From assembly GCF_900167455.1 (NCBI RefSeq), contig NZ_FUWJ01000001.1, forward strand, positions 1,240,001-1,304,000: DNA of 64,000 nt. The letters are read 5' to 3'. This DNA comes from Enhydrobacter aerosaccus (lineage in GTDB: Bacteria; Pseudomonadota; Alphaproteobacteria; Reyranellales; Reyranellaceae). Below are positions 1 to 7,871 of this stretch, one piece after another. The notes below the pieces were generated by a model. That model ran no database searches, was not told where the DNA came from, and saw nothing but the letters and a program-made list of their open reading frames with translations. The translations under genes were made by a program, and so were the position numbers. Every line of letters starts with the position of its first letter. The first letter of the stretch is position 1.

Positions 1-992
1 GGCCGCAACTCGACCACGCCGGTTTCGCGATCGACCACCCACACGGCGGGCTGCGTGCCCTGCTGGAAGATGGCGGAGAGCGGGACCTCGGCGACGTGCT
101 GGACGTCCGGCCGCTCGAAGCGAAGCGTCGCCGTCATGCCGAGGCCGATGAAGGGAGGACGGTCCACTACCGTGAAGCGGGCAGGGTAGGTGCGCGTCAC
201 AGGATCGGCGCTGGGTGAAAGTTCGCGCAGGCGCGCGGCATAACGATGGCCTGGATCGGACCACAGTTCGAAAGTGGCATTGATGGTCTTGCGTACCGCC
301 GAGAGTCGATGCTCGGGCACGCCTACGAGGATTTCGAGCTCTTCCGTGCGGGCCTCGCGCACCACGCCCTGGCCTTGAGCCACGACCTGGCCGACTTCCG
401 CCTGTACGCTGCTGATGACGCCGTCGGCATCGGCCTTCAGTTCGGTATAGGCGAGATTGTTTTCGGCGGTCGCGAGCTGGCTCTTGGCCTGCTCGACACG
501 CGCCTGGGCAGCCAATGCCGTCGCCTGACGCGTCTCCATCGTCTGCGTCATGAAGGCGGCGGTGCCGCGCAGGGCGATATATCGCTCGTGGTCGGCCTTG
601 GCGCGCGCATAGTCCGATTCAGCCGAGGCGAGAGCGGCACGGGCATTGTCGACGGAAAGGCGATAGTCCGTCGGATCGAGTTCGGCGATCAATTGGCCTG
701 CCTGCACGACGGCGCCCAGATCGACCGCGCGCTTGATGATCTTGCCGGCGACGCGGAAGCCCAAAGTGGTCTCGATGCGCGGAGCGACCGTTCCTGCCAG
801 GACAAGGGAGCGGGTCGTGTCGTGGTAGGCGACCGTCATGACCCGGGCCGGCCGGACAGGCTGTTCATCGACCTGAGAGTGAGACGCATTTGTGCGCCAC
901 ACTGCGATCAGCGAGCCGCCCGCCAGCAGAGCCGCGCCGGCGACCAGCCCAAATGCCGCTTTTCGCGGAAGACGCTTGAACGGCAGACGCAT
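1..992 (-). CDS. RND efflux periplasmic adaptor (HlyD/AcrA family), 3' end outside window
   Basis: Membrane fusion subunit that would link an inner-membrane RND pump to an outer-membrane channel. The visible 330 residues start at ATG 990-992. They show a basic N-terminus and a hydrophobic anchor at about residues 13-31 (AAFGLVAGAALLAGG). Next come a lipoyl-like half (VLAGTVAPRIETTLGFRVAG), a coiled-coil region rich in Ala/Gln/Arg near residues 100-150, the second lipoyl half (ADADGVISSVQAEVGQVV) and a beta-barrel segment (PARFTVVDRPPFIGLGMTAT). The frame is still open at base 1, so the C-terminus and probably the pump gene lie outside. It is divergent from a TetR gene 100 bases away, the usual arrangement for a drug-responsive efflux operon. 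The substrate cannot be told. Confidence 0.88.
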   Translation of the reverse strand, partial: MRLPFKRLPRKAAFGLVAGAALLAGGSLIAVWRTNASHSQVDEQPVRPARVMTVAYHDTTRSLVLAGTVAPRIETTLGFRVAGKIIKRAVDLGAVVQAGQLIAELDPTDYRLSVDNARAALASAESDYARAKADHERYIALRGTAAFMTQTMETRQATALAAQARVEQAKSQLATAENNLAYTELKADADGVISSVQAEVGQVVAQGQGVVREARTEELEILVGVPEHRLSAVRKTINATFELWSDPGHRYAARLRELSPSADPVTRTYPARFTVVDRPPFIGLGMTATLRFERPDVQHVAEVPLSAIFQQGTQPAVWVVDRETGVVELR

Positions 993-1043
993 GGCGAGCC
1001 CTTCCTTCGACGGTTACAATGCGTTGAACGCAAATCTGGGCAG

Positions 1044-1082
1044 CGTTAACTGAACTTTGATAAGTTATCGACGTTAAGTTAC
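1044..1082. promoter_or_regulatory. Candidate TetR operator between efflux adaptor and regulator
   Basis: The 100-base divergent spacer contains an AT-rich block unlike its GC-rich surroundings. It holds a perfect 11-base palindrome, GATAAGTTATC (1059-1069). A wider imperfect inverted repeat has arms CGTTAACT (1044-1051) and AGTTATCG (1063-1070), with one mismatch. A further TAAGTTA copy lies at about 1075-1081. Repeated AAGTTA-type words in a regulator/efflux intergenic space are typical of TetR operators. Binding by the adjacent TetR protein is inferred. Confidence 0.45.
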
Positions 1083-1092
1083 AAGTCAAGGG

Positions 1093-1767
1093 ATGGAACG
1101 TCATTTGTCCACGTCAACTGCGGGCACCCGGAAGAAGCGCGGCGAGGGCCATACCCGCCGGGATGAGATCTTGCTGGCAGCCAAAAAGCTGTTCCTGCGG
1201 GAAGGGTATGAAGCGACGACGATCCGCCGGATCGCGGATGTGGTCGGGGTCTCGGCGCCCGCGCTCTATCTCTATTTCAAGGACAAGGAAGCCATCATGC
1301 TCGCGCTTTGCGACGAGACCTTTGGCAACCTTGTCGAGAACATGTCGAAGCTCGAGAAGACGAAGCTGCCACCGCTCGAGCGCCTGCGGCGCTGCGGCGA
1401 AGCTTATGTGCGCTTCGGCTTGGACAATCCGCAGGAATACTGGCTCACCTTTCTTTCGGGTAATACGCCCAAGAAGGTGAAGGAGGCGAAGGAACTCAGT
1501 CGCACGCCCGAGAGCATCGATCCCAACGAACCGGGGGCCGCCAGCGCGATGGCCTTTGCGAAGCTCATGGGCATGTTCAGAGATATCGAAAAGGCCGGTA
1601 TGCCGCTTTATTTCCCGGTCGATACGGCGGCCGAACTGGTCTGGATGGGCCTGCACGGCCTTGTGGCAGCCCTCATCAACAATCCTGAGTTCCCTTGGAC
1701 CAAGCGCGACATATTGATCGCCGGCATGATCGATATGGCCGTGCGCGGCGTCGTCCGCCTGCCGTGA
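1093..1767 (+). CDS. TetR/AcrR family transcriptional regulator
   Basis: DNA-binding regulator of 224 residues, a usual length for the family. The N-terminal helix-turn-helix lies at about residues 22-68, with the recognition part TTIRRIADVVGVSAPALYLYF matching the TetR_N pattern (Ile-Ala-x-x-x-Gly-Val-Ser followed by Tyr-x-x-Phe). The C-terminal half is helical, resembles the TetR_C_33/WHG class and would bind the effector. The gene is divergent from the efflux adaptor, so it probably represses that operon and itself from the shared spacer. The ATG at 1093 follows a close AAGGG; the spacing is short but no other start fits the conserved N-terminus better. Confidence 0.85.
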   Translation: MERHLSTSTAGTRKKRGEGHTRRDEILLAAKKLFLREGYEATTIRRIADVVGVSAPALYLYFKDKEAIMLALCDETFGNLVENMSKLEKTKLPPLERLRRCGEAYVRFGLDNPQEYWLTFLSGNTPKKVKEAKELSRTPESIDPNEPGAASAMAFAKLMGMFRDIEKAGMPLYFPVDTAAELVWMGLHGLVAALINNPEFPWTKRDILIAGMIDMAVRGVVRLP

Positions 1768-1931
1768 GGCGGGATTTCCATTAAATAAATGGTCGATAAA
1801 CGGAAGCTGGCACCGGAACGGGCTGGTTCCGCGACGGAGGGCGGGCGAGGGCATCGCTCATTGTAGAGCTCTGCCTTCGCCAGCCACGATTCGGGTCGCT
1901 ATTCAGGGACTGTCCGCGACAACGATCCCGC

Positions 1932-2240
1932 TCAGGTGGGGGAGAGGACGTGAATGACGCGGCTGGCGATCAGTTCCTTGGTTTTGGCACCATAAGCGGC
2001 CATGTGCGGGGCAGCGGCATGGGCCTTGAGCGCGTCGGTGCTTTCCCACTTCTCGACGACGATGAAAGTATCCGGTCCGAATTTGGTCTGGAACGACCCC
2101 ATGCCTTCTGCGTCCACGGTCGCGCCGTACTCGATGCAGCCCTTCTCCGCCTTGACGGCGGGTACGTTGGCGCGGAAGTGGCCAAGGATCTCCTCCCGCT
2201 TGCCGGGCTTGGCAGTGATGACGGCGATAACGTGAATCAT
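1932..2240 (-). CDS. Antibiotic biosynthesis monooxygenase (ABM)-domain protein, putative quinol monooxygenase
   Basis: A 102-residue single-domain protein of the dimeric alpha+beta barrel ABM/YgiN type. MIHVIAVITAKPGKREEI at the start, the EKGCIEYGATVD segment and the WESTDALKAHAAAPHM segment are characteristic. Related proteins oxidise quinols or other aromatics without a cofactor, but the substrate here is unknown. The frame is open for 38 more codons upstream, yet the start at 2240 is chosen because GGAGGAAGAA lies just before it and the conserved strand begins there. It lies 22 bases downstream of the amidohydrolase on the same strand, so the two are probably one operon. Confidence 0.82.
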   Translation of the reverse strand: MIHVIAVITAKPGKREEILGHFRANVPAVKAEKGCIEYGATVDAEGMGSFQTKFGPDTFIVVEKWESTDALKAHAAAPHMAAYGAKTKELIASRVIHVLSPT

Positions 2241-2262
2241 GGGTTCTTCCTCCACTCCTTGG

Positions 2263-3948
2263 CTAATGAGCTCGTCCGTTGCGCAGCAGGCGGCCGGGCA
2301 ACCTGTCGTTTGGTCCGACGGCATCCTTGCCGTTGCGGCGCACGAGTTGGCCATTCACGACCACGGCGTCGATGCCGATGGCGTCGGCGATGATGCGGTC
2401 GGCACCGGCGGGAAGGTCGTAGACACGGCGCAACGGCCCCGGTCCCACCGTCTCGGGATCGAATACCACCACATCGGCGGGACGCCCTTCGGCAAGCACG
2501 CCTCTATCGGTGATGCCGAACATCTCCGCCGGCCTCTGGGTCAGATTGTGAACTGCCTGCTCGAGGGAGAAGGCCTTCTTCTCGCGCACCCAATGGCCCA
2601 GCAGGTAGGTCGAATAGCAGGCATCGCACAGTTGGCTGGCGTGGGCGCCGGCATCCGACAGGGCGATGATGGTGTGGGGATCGGTGATGAGCTCTGCGAC
2701 CTCGGTCTCGTCGAAGTTCATCACGGCCATGCGGAAGCGGGCCTGCAGGTCGTTGGCGAGGGCGATCTCGAAGGCAAGATCGACCGGATCCTTGCCGAGG
2801 CGACGAGCGACCTCGACGAGCGGCATTTCCTCGAGTTCTCTTGCGGTCGACGCCCAGGCGATGACCGTGCGTTCCCACCAGCGTTGAAACACCGGAGTGA
2901 GCTCCGAGGTGAATTTCCGTCGCCAGGCCGGATCGGCATAGGCTCGCCGACGTGCTCCCGGCGATCTGGCGTCCTCAGCCGCCAGTTCGTTCATGATCTT
3001 CATGACCTCGAACGGGAAAGGATCGGCGAAGGTGAATTCGAAGTTCAGGGGGCGGCAACTCACCTGCGGAATCACCACCGCCCCTGTCCTGCGCTGTTCG
3101 GCGGCGAGATCGAGCTGTTTGCGGTGTCCGCCGGGCCCGTACAGGTACGACAGGAGAGCCGTCCAGGTGACTGGAATATTGTACTTCCGGCTGACCTCGG
3201 CCATGGCCTTGGTGGAGAAGTCGCGACCGATGGTGATCTGCATCAGTCCACGCTTCAGTTCACCCATGACGGAGACCAGGGCGTCGAGTTCTTCCGGCGT
3301 CGCTTGACGGCTCGGCACCGGCTTGCCGGCGTAACCGTTATGGCTGACGGACTTCGAGGTGCCGAAGCCGATCGCGCCAGCTTCCATCGCCTCTCGGACC
3401 AGCGTCTTCATCGCCGCGAGCTCGTCCGCGGTCGCGGCCCGCTCGGTGGCTGCTTCTCCCATCACGTAAAGCCTGAGCGGGGTATGGCCGAACAGGGCGG
3501 CGACGTTGATCGCAACGCCGCGCTTTTCCACGGCATCGAGATACTGGGGAAAGGTCTCGAACGGCCAAGCGTCGCCAAGGCCAGCCTGCAAGGCGTCGAG
3601 GCTCATGCCCTCGACCTTCTCGAGCGTCTGCAGGATCAGCTTGCGATGGGCCGCCCGCGTCGGTGCGACTCCGAAGCCGCAATTGCCGATCACCGTCGTG
3701 GTGACACCATGCCAGGGCGAGATGCTGAGCATTCGGTCCCACAGGACCTGGGCGTCATAGTGGGTGTGCACGTCGACGAAGCCGGGCGCGACCACACGGT
3801 CCGTCGCATCGATCGTCGAGGTCGCATCGCCATCGGCCTTGCCGACAGCGACAACCTTGCCATCCTTGATGCCGATATCTCCGACGACGCCTGGCTTGCC
3901 GGTGCCGTCGACGATCGTTCCTCCTGCGATCTTGAGATCGAAGCTCAT
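2263..3948 (-). CDS. N-acyl-D-amino-acid deacylase (D-aminoacylase) family amidohydrolase
   Basis: Zinc-dependent hydrolase of 561 residues from the amidohydrolase superfamily, close to the D-aminoacylase/dihydroorotase-like group. An N-terminal beta-sandwich strand (MSFDLKIAGGTIVDGTG) is followed by the first metal motif DVHTHYDAQ with His61 and His63. Next is VIGNCGFGVAPTR with Cys90, the signature of D-aminoacylases. The late motif LSDAGAHAS carries the catalytic Asp and His, and the chain ends with the usual RGVLAEGRPADVVVFD return to the sandwich domain. These enzymes cleave N-acyl-D-amino acids or related amides; specificity cannot be read. Transcribed with the ABM gene behind it and divergent from the tartrate-dehydrogenase-type gene. 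Confidence 0.86.
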   Translation of the reverse strand: MSFDLKIAGGTIVDGTGKPGVVGDIGIKDGKVVAVGKADGDATSTIDATDRVVAPGFVDVHTHYDAQVLWDRMLSISPWHGVTTTVIGNCGFGVAPTRAAHRKLILQTLEKVEGMSLDALQAGLGDAWPFETFPQYLDAVEKRGVAINVAALFGHTPLRLYVMGEAATERAATADELAAMKTLVREAMEAGAIGFGTSKSVSHNGYAGKPVPSRQATPEELDALVSVMGELKRGLMQITIGRDFSTKAMAEVSRKYNIPVTWTALLSYLYGPGGHRKQLDLAAEQRRTGAVVIPQVSCRPLNFEFTFADPFPFEVMKIMNELAAEDARSPGARRRAYADPAWRRKFTSELTPVFQRWWERTVIAWASTARELEEMPLVEVARRLGKDPVDLAFEIALANDLQARFRMAVMNFDETEVAELITDPHTIIALSDAGAHASQLCDACYSTYLLGHWVREKKAFSLEQAVHNLTQRPAEMFGITDRGVLAEGRPADVVVFDPETVGPGPLRRVYDLPAGADRIIADAIGIDAVVVNGQLVRRNGKDAVGPNDRLPGRLLRNGRAH

Positions 3949-4011
3949 GATGGCCCTCGCATGAATGCCCGTTCATATTGGCAAGGGGCCTGCTGAGGGG
4001 CAATGCCGCGC

Positions 4012-4039
4012 TTGCATGGAAGGGGCGCGCTGCTAGGGT
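4012..4039 (+). promoter_or_regulatory. Candidate sigma-70 promoter for the tartrate-dehydrogenase-type gene
   Basis: TTGCAT at 4012-4017 and TAGGGT at 4034-4039 are 16 bases apart, with GGAGGAAGTG and the ATG at 4072 about 30 bases further on. The same TTGCAT-type -35 box recurs upstream of rpsB in this window. It is a sequence match only; the -10 box is weak. Confidence 0.35.
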
Positions 4040-4071
4040 CCGGCCGCGCCCATCGAAACTGGAGGAAGTGA

Positions 4072-5139
4072 ATGGCCAAGCACAAGATCGCGCTCATTCC
4101 GGGGGACGGAATCGGCAAGGAAGTCCTGCCTGAGGGCGTGCGGGTGCTCGAAGCGGCGGCCCGCCGATTCGGCTTCGAGCTGGAGTTCACCGATTTCGAC
4201 TGGTCGTGCGATCGCCTGCTCAAGACCGGCAAGATGATGCCGGAAGATGGCATGGAGCAGCTCAAGGCCTTCGAGAGCATTTTCCTGGGCGCTGTCGGCT
4301 GGCCGGGCGTGCCAGATCACGTGTCGCTGTGGGGCTTGCTGATTCCCATTCGCCGTGACTTCGACGAATACGTGAACCTGCGGCCGGTGCGGCTGTTCGA
4401 AGGCGTGCCGTCGCCGCTGGCGAACCGCAAGCCGGGCGATATCGACTTCTGGGTGGTGCGCGAGAATACCGAAGGCGAATACAGCCAGTTGGGGGGGCGC
4501 ATGTTCCAGGGGACCGAAAACGAGTTCGCGGTCCAGGAGGCGATCTTCACCCGGCGTGGCGTCGATCGGGTCCTGAAGTTCGCCTTCGAATTTGCGCGCG
4601 GCACCAAGAAGAAGCATGTCACTTCGGCAACCAAGTCGAACGGCATCATCCATACCATGCCGTTCTGGGACGAGCGCTTCGCCGAGATGAAGAAGAACTA
4701 TCCCGACATCAAGGCTGACCAGTATCACATCGACATCCTGACCGCCCATTTCGTGCGCAATCCTGACTGGTTCGACGTCGTCGTGGGATCGAATCTGTTT
4801 GGCGACATCCTGTCGGATCTCGGCCCCGCGCTGACGGGCTCCATTGGTGTAGCGCCCTCCGGCAACATCAATCCGGAGCGCAAGTATCCGTCCATGTTCG
4901 AACCCGTTCACGGCTCGGCGCCGGATATCGCCGGCAAGGGAATCGCCAATCCGATCGGGCAGATCTGGTCGGGCGCCATGATGGTGCGCCATCTCGGCTA
5001 TCCGGATGCTGCGGAAGCGATCGAACGCGCCATTGCCGCATCCCTGGTCGAAGGTGGACCGCGGACCCGCGATCTCGGCGGCAACGGCGACACCAAAACC
5101 GTCGGCGCGGCCATCGCTGAACTGGTGAAGACGGCCTGA
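4072..5139 (+). CDS. Tartrate dehydrogenase / D-malate-type decarboxylating dehydrogenase (IMDH family)
   Basis: NAD-dependent beta-decarboxylating dehydrogenase of 355 residues. The N-terminus KIALIPGDGIGKEVLPEG, the WGLLIPIRR substrate loop and VRENTEGEYSQLGGR are those of the TtuC/DmlA branch rather than LeuB. Metal-binding Asp245 and Asp249 sit in FGDILSDLGPAL, and FEPVHGSAPDIAGKGIANP is the cofactor loop. It would oxidise tartrate, D-malate or a similar hydroxy-diacid with loss of CO2. A strong GGAGGAAGTG ribosome-binding site precedes ATG 4072. A LeuB role is less likely because no leuC/leuD genes are nearby. Confidence 0.85.
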   Translation: MAKHKIALIPGDGIGKEVLPEGVRVLEAAARRFGFELEFTDFDWSCDRLLKTGKMMPEDGMEQLKAFESIFLGAVGWPGVPDHVSLWGLLIPIRRDFDEYVNLRPVRLFEGVPSPLANRKPGDIDFWVVRENTEGEYSQLGGRMFQGTENEFAVQEAIFTRRGVDRVLKFAFEFARGTKKKHVTSATKSNGIIHTMPFWDERFAEMKKNYPDIKADQYHIDILTAHFVRNPDWFDVVVGSNLFGDILSDLGPALTGSIGVAPSGNINPERKYPSMFEPVHGSAPDIAGKGIANPIGQIWSGAMMVRHLGYPDAAEAIERAIAASLVEGGPRTRDLGGNGDTKTVGAAIAELVKTA

Positions 5140-5245
5140 TAATCGTGAGGGGCACGGGCGAAAGGCGGCGATTCCAAGGCGCGACCCCCATCTTTTGCTT
5201 CGTGTCCCTGCTGTTCCCGGTGAAGTGATCGCTTACATTGGGCCG

Positions 5246-5815
5246 ATGAAAAAGCGCCTGATGTATCTCCTCGAACTCGCGCTGGTTCCGGTCGCGGCGC
5301 TGGTCGTGTTCCTGGAGCAGACGCTCATCCGTTATCTCAACGTGATGATGGCGGCGTTCGCGCGATGGACGCCGGTCGCCCGCGTCGAGGCGTTCCTGAT
5401 GGGGCTGCCGCCCTGGTGGGCTGTGCTGGCCTTTGCCGCGCCGTCGATCCTGATATTGCCGGTAAAGCTTTCCGCCTTGTGGTTCGTCGCCAAAGGCCAT
5501 TTTGCTCTGGCCTTCGGCGCCGTCGCCCTCGGCAAGGTGCTGGCGACGGCAATCCTCGCCCGTCTCTATCGCATCCTGCGTCCCAACCTGATGGCGCTTG
5601 CCTGGTTTGCCTGGGCCGATCGGACATTCTTCGCCTGGCGCGACTGGGCTTACACCTTCGTGCGTGGCCTTCCGGCCTGGCAGAAGGCGAAAGCACTTGT
5701 CCATCGGCTACGGTCGCGAGCTGCGGAATTGGTTTCCGCACTGGTTGCGCGCTACGCTGCCGCCAACGAGAGAGCGGGAGGCAGCAGATGGTGGAACCGG
5801 AAGTCATCCCCCTGA
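5246..5815 (+). CDS. Conserved small inner-membrane protein, function unknown
   Basis: A 189-residue hydrophobic protein with about three predicted membrane segments: residues 5-25 (LMYLLELALVPVAALVVFLEQ), about 55-75 (PPWWAVLAFAAPSILILPVK) and about 82-106. A basic, aromatic C-terminal half follows (WRDWAYTFVRGLPAWQKAKAL and RLRSRAAEL). No catalytic motif is visible. ATG 5246 is preferred; a GTG at 5225 in the same frame would add seven residues. Its last 28 bases overlap the start of the TauD-type dioxygenase, so the two are probably translated together, but a shared function is only an inference. Confidence 0.65.
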   Translation: MKKRLMYLLELALVPVAALVVFLEQTLIRYLNVMMAAFARWTPVARVEAFLMGLPPWWAVLAFAAPSILILPVKLSALWFVAKGHFALAFGAVALGKVLATAILARLYRILRPNLMALAWFAWADRTFFAWRDWAYTFVRGLPAWQKAKALVHRLRSRAAELVSALVARYAAANERAGGSRWWNRKSSP

Positions 5816-6633
5816 AGGCGGCGCTCGGGGCGCGAGTACAGGGTCTCGACAGAAGCACGGTCTCGGCGCCGGAGATCGCGGCGCTCCTCGATCACGCTCT
5901 TGCCGAGCACTTGCTGGTAGTCGTGCCCGGGGACCGCATGACGCCGGAGCAGATGCGAGACTTCTCTATGGCGTTCGGCACGCCGCAGAAGCAGCTCCTG
6001 CGCTACAAGCGCAGTGGTCCGGTCCCCGAGGTCTCCATCATGGTGAGTACGCTGATGGACGACGGATCAACCGACAAAACGGCCCTCCGGGCTGAGGACT
6101 GGCACACCGACGATTCGTACATGGCGATCCCGGCCAAAGCGACGTTGTTGCACAGCATCGAGATCCCCAGCCGCGGCGGGACCACATGGTTCTGCAACAT
6201 GCATTCGGTCTACGAGTCCTTGCCCGAGGCGACGCGGCGGCGCATCGATGGACTGCGCGCCATCCATTCCTACGACACGGCGCGGGCCCGTAATCGTCCA
6301 TCGCAGCGTACGGATCAGGAGATCGCCGAAACGCCGGATGTGGAACATCCGCTGGTCCGGACACATCCGGGAACGGGGCGCAAGGCGCTTTATCTCAACT
6401 TCAACCGGCTGGATCGCATTGTCGGTCTCGAGCGAGAGGAAAGCGATGATCTCCTCGACCAGCTCGCCGAGGAAGCACGCAAGCCCGAACATCATTTCGG
6501 CCATCGCTGGTCGGTGGGTGATGTCGTGATCTGGGACAACCGCGCGACCATGCATCGGGTCGATGTCGACTACCCGGTCGGTGAGCGGCGCATCATGCAG
6601 CGCGTGCTGATCGAGGGCGACAAGCCGTTCTAG
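5788..6633 (+). CDS. TauD/TfdA family Fe(II)/2-oxoglutarate dioxygenase
   Basis: Iron- and 2-oxoglutarate-dependent oxygenase of 281 residues. The iron triad is visible as His106 and Asp108 in EDWHTDDSY and His256 in DNRATMHRV; Arg267 or Arg268 in GERRIMQRV would bind 2-oxoglutarate. The family hydroxylates small molecules such as taurine, alkyl sulfates or aryloxy acids; the substrate is unknown. The frame is open for 141 codons further upstream, but ATG 5788 has GGGAGGCAGCAG before it and matches the family N-terminus (VIPLKAALGARVQGLD). Its start lies inside the preceding membrane-protein gene. It converges with the CoA-transferase gene, with only 17 bases between stop codons. Confidence 0.88.
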   Translation: MVEPEVIPLKAALGARVQGLDRSTVSAPEIAALLDHALAEHLLVVVPGDRMTPEQMRDFSMAFGTPQKQLLRYKRSGPVPEVSIMVSTLMDDGSTDKTALRAEDWHTDDSYMAIPAKATLLHSIEIPSRGGTTWFCNMHSVYESLPEATRRRIDGLRAIHSYDTARARNRPSQRTDQEIAETPDVEHPLVRTHPGTGRKALYLNFNRLDRIVGLEREESDDLLDQLAEEARKPEHHFGHRWSVGDVVIWDNRATMHRVDVDYPVGERRIMQRVLIEGDKPF

Positions 6634-6650
6634 CCAGTCGCCCGAACAGG

Positions 6651-7871
6651 TTATCGACCGGGCTTTTCCATCACCGAGCCCGCAGTCAGCATCTTGTCGA
6701 TCTCGGCTTCGCTGTAGCCGATTTCGGCAAGTATCTCGCGCGTGTGCTGGCCGGCGAGGGGCGCATGCCCTTCCTGCCGTCGCTGTCCGCCGGAGAAGGT
6801 GTTGGCCAGCCTGGTGCGGCGGATCTTGCCCTCGGTGGGATGATCCTCCTCGCCGAAGAAGCCGACATCCTTCAGATGCGGGTCGGTCAGCAGGTCGTCG
6901 ATCGAATTGTAGCGCGCCGCCGGCACGTCGAGCTTGTCGAACAGGTCGACCCATTCGTCGGTGGTCTTGTGACCGAGGCCCTCGCGCTGGACCTGGAAGT
7001 AGGCCCGTGCGTTCCGGGTTCGCGACGCGGCGCTGTCGAAGCGTGGATCGGTCTTGAGCTCGGGGCGGCCGATCGCGTCGAAGAAGGCAAAGGCCTGAGC
7101 ATTGGTGTTCGGCCGGACGGTGATGTAGCCGTCCTTGGTCGGCAACGGACGATAGTCCGGGCTGAGCAGCCGACCGTCGCCGCTGGGACCGACCGGAGGA
7201 TCGAAGGTCATGGCGCCGAGATGCTCGCTGGCCACGAACGAGGCCATGTTCTCGAGCATCGGAACATCGATCGCCTCGCCCTGACCGGTCTTCTCGCGCC
7301 GATAGAGGGCGAAGCCGATGCATTGGGCAGCGATCAGGCCGCTGACGTGGTCGCTCATGACCATCGGCACGAAGCGCGGCTCGCCGGTGGCGCGCGCCAG
7401 CGTGCCGGCGACACCGGACAAGCTTTGGATCACGGGATCGTAGGCCGGCCGATTGAAATAGCGGCCGCCGCGGCCGAAGGCGAGGATCGAACAGTGGATC
7501 AACCGTGGGTTCTCGGCGGCGAGGCTTGCATGGTCCAGGCCGGCCCTGGCCAGGGCTTCGGGACGGACATTGCTGACGAAGACGTCAGCCTGGCGGATCA
7601 GGCGGAGCAGGGCGGCGTGCCCTTCCGGCTTCTTGAGATCGAGGACGATCGAGCGCTTGTTGCGGTTGAAGTTGATGAACTTGCCGGACATGCCGGGATG
7701 GCGGCTGCCCTCGGCCATGGTGCGCAGAAGATCGCCGCCCGGGGCCTCGACCTTGATGACGTCGGCGCCGTAATCGGCAAGGGTGCGCGTGCAGATGGGA
7801 CCGACAACCACCGTCGTCAGATCCACGACCTTCACGCCAGCGAGCGGTCCGCCGGCCGTGCTCTCGCTCAT
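6651..7871 (-). CDS. CaiB/BaiF (class III) CoA transferase
   Basis: Family III acyl-CoA:carboxylate CoA transferase of 406 residues. GPLAGVKVVDLTTVVVGPIC with DYGADVIKVEAPGGD is the N-terminal Rossmann signature, and NRNKRSIVLDLKKPEG and RYFNRPAYDPVIQSLSG are family blocks. The catalytic Asp is expected near ALARAGLDHASL/RPEA, and the C-terminus (REILAEIGYSEAEIDKML) is typical. It would move CoA between organic acids during catabolism; the acids are not known. The start at 7871 is chosen because ATGA overlaps the stop of the upstream hydratase gene by four bases, indicating coupled translation. Confidence 0.88.
   Translation of the reverse strand: MSESTAGGPLAGVKVVDLTTVVVGPICTRTLADYGADVIKVEAPGGDLLRTMAEGSRHPGMSGKFINFNRNKRSIVLDLKKPEGHAALLRLIRQADVFVSNVRPEALARAGLDHASLAAENPRLIHCSILAFGRGGRYFNRPAYDPVIQSLSGVAGTLARATGEPRFVPMVMSDHVSGLIAAQCIGFALYRREKTGQGEAIDVPMLENMASFVASEHLGAMTFDPPVGPSGDGRLLSPDYRPLPTKDGYITVRPNTNAQAFAFFDAIGRPELKTDPRFDSAASRTRNARAYFQVQREGLGHKTTDEWVDLFDKLDVPAARYNSIDDLLTDPHLKDVGFFGEEDHPTEGKIRRTRLANTFSGGQRRQEGHAPLAGQHTREILAEIGYSEAEIDKMLTAGSVMEKPGR

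Noticed and set aside
1778..1792. CCATT-AAATA-AATGG inverted repeat just after the first TetR gene.
   Set aside because: A 5-base AT-rich stem with no T-run is too weak to call a terminator, and its position gives no clear operator role.
2239..3996. A 585-codon plus-strand frame opposite the amidohydrolase.
   Set aside because: The minus strand has the HTH and NCGFG metal/catalytic motifs and a good ribosome-binding site; the plus frame is an antisense shadow.
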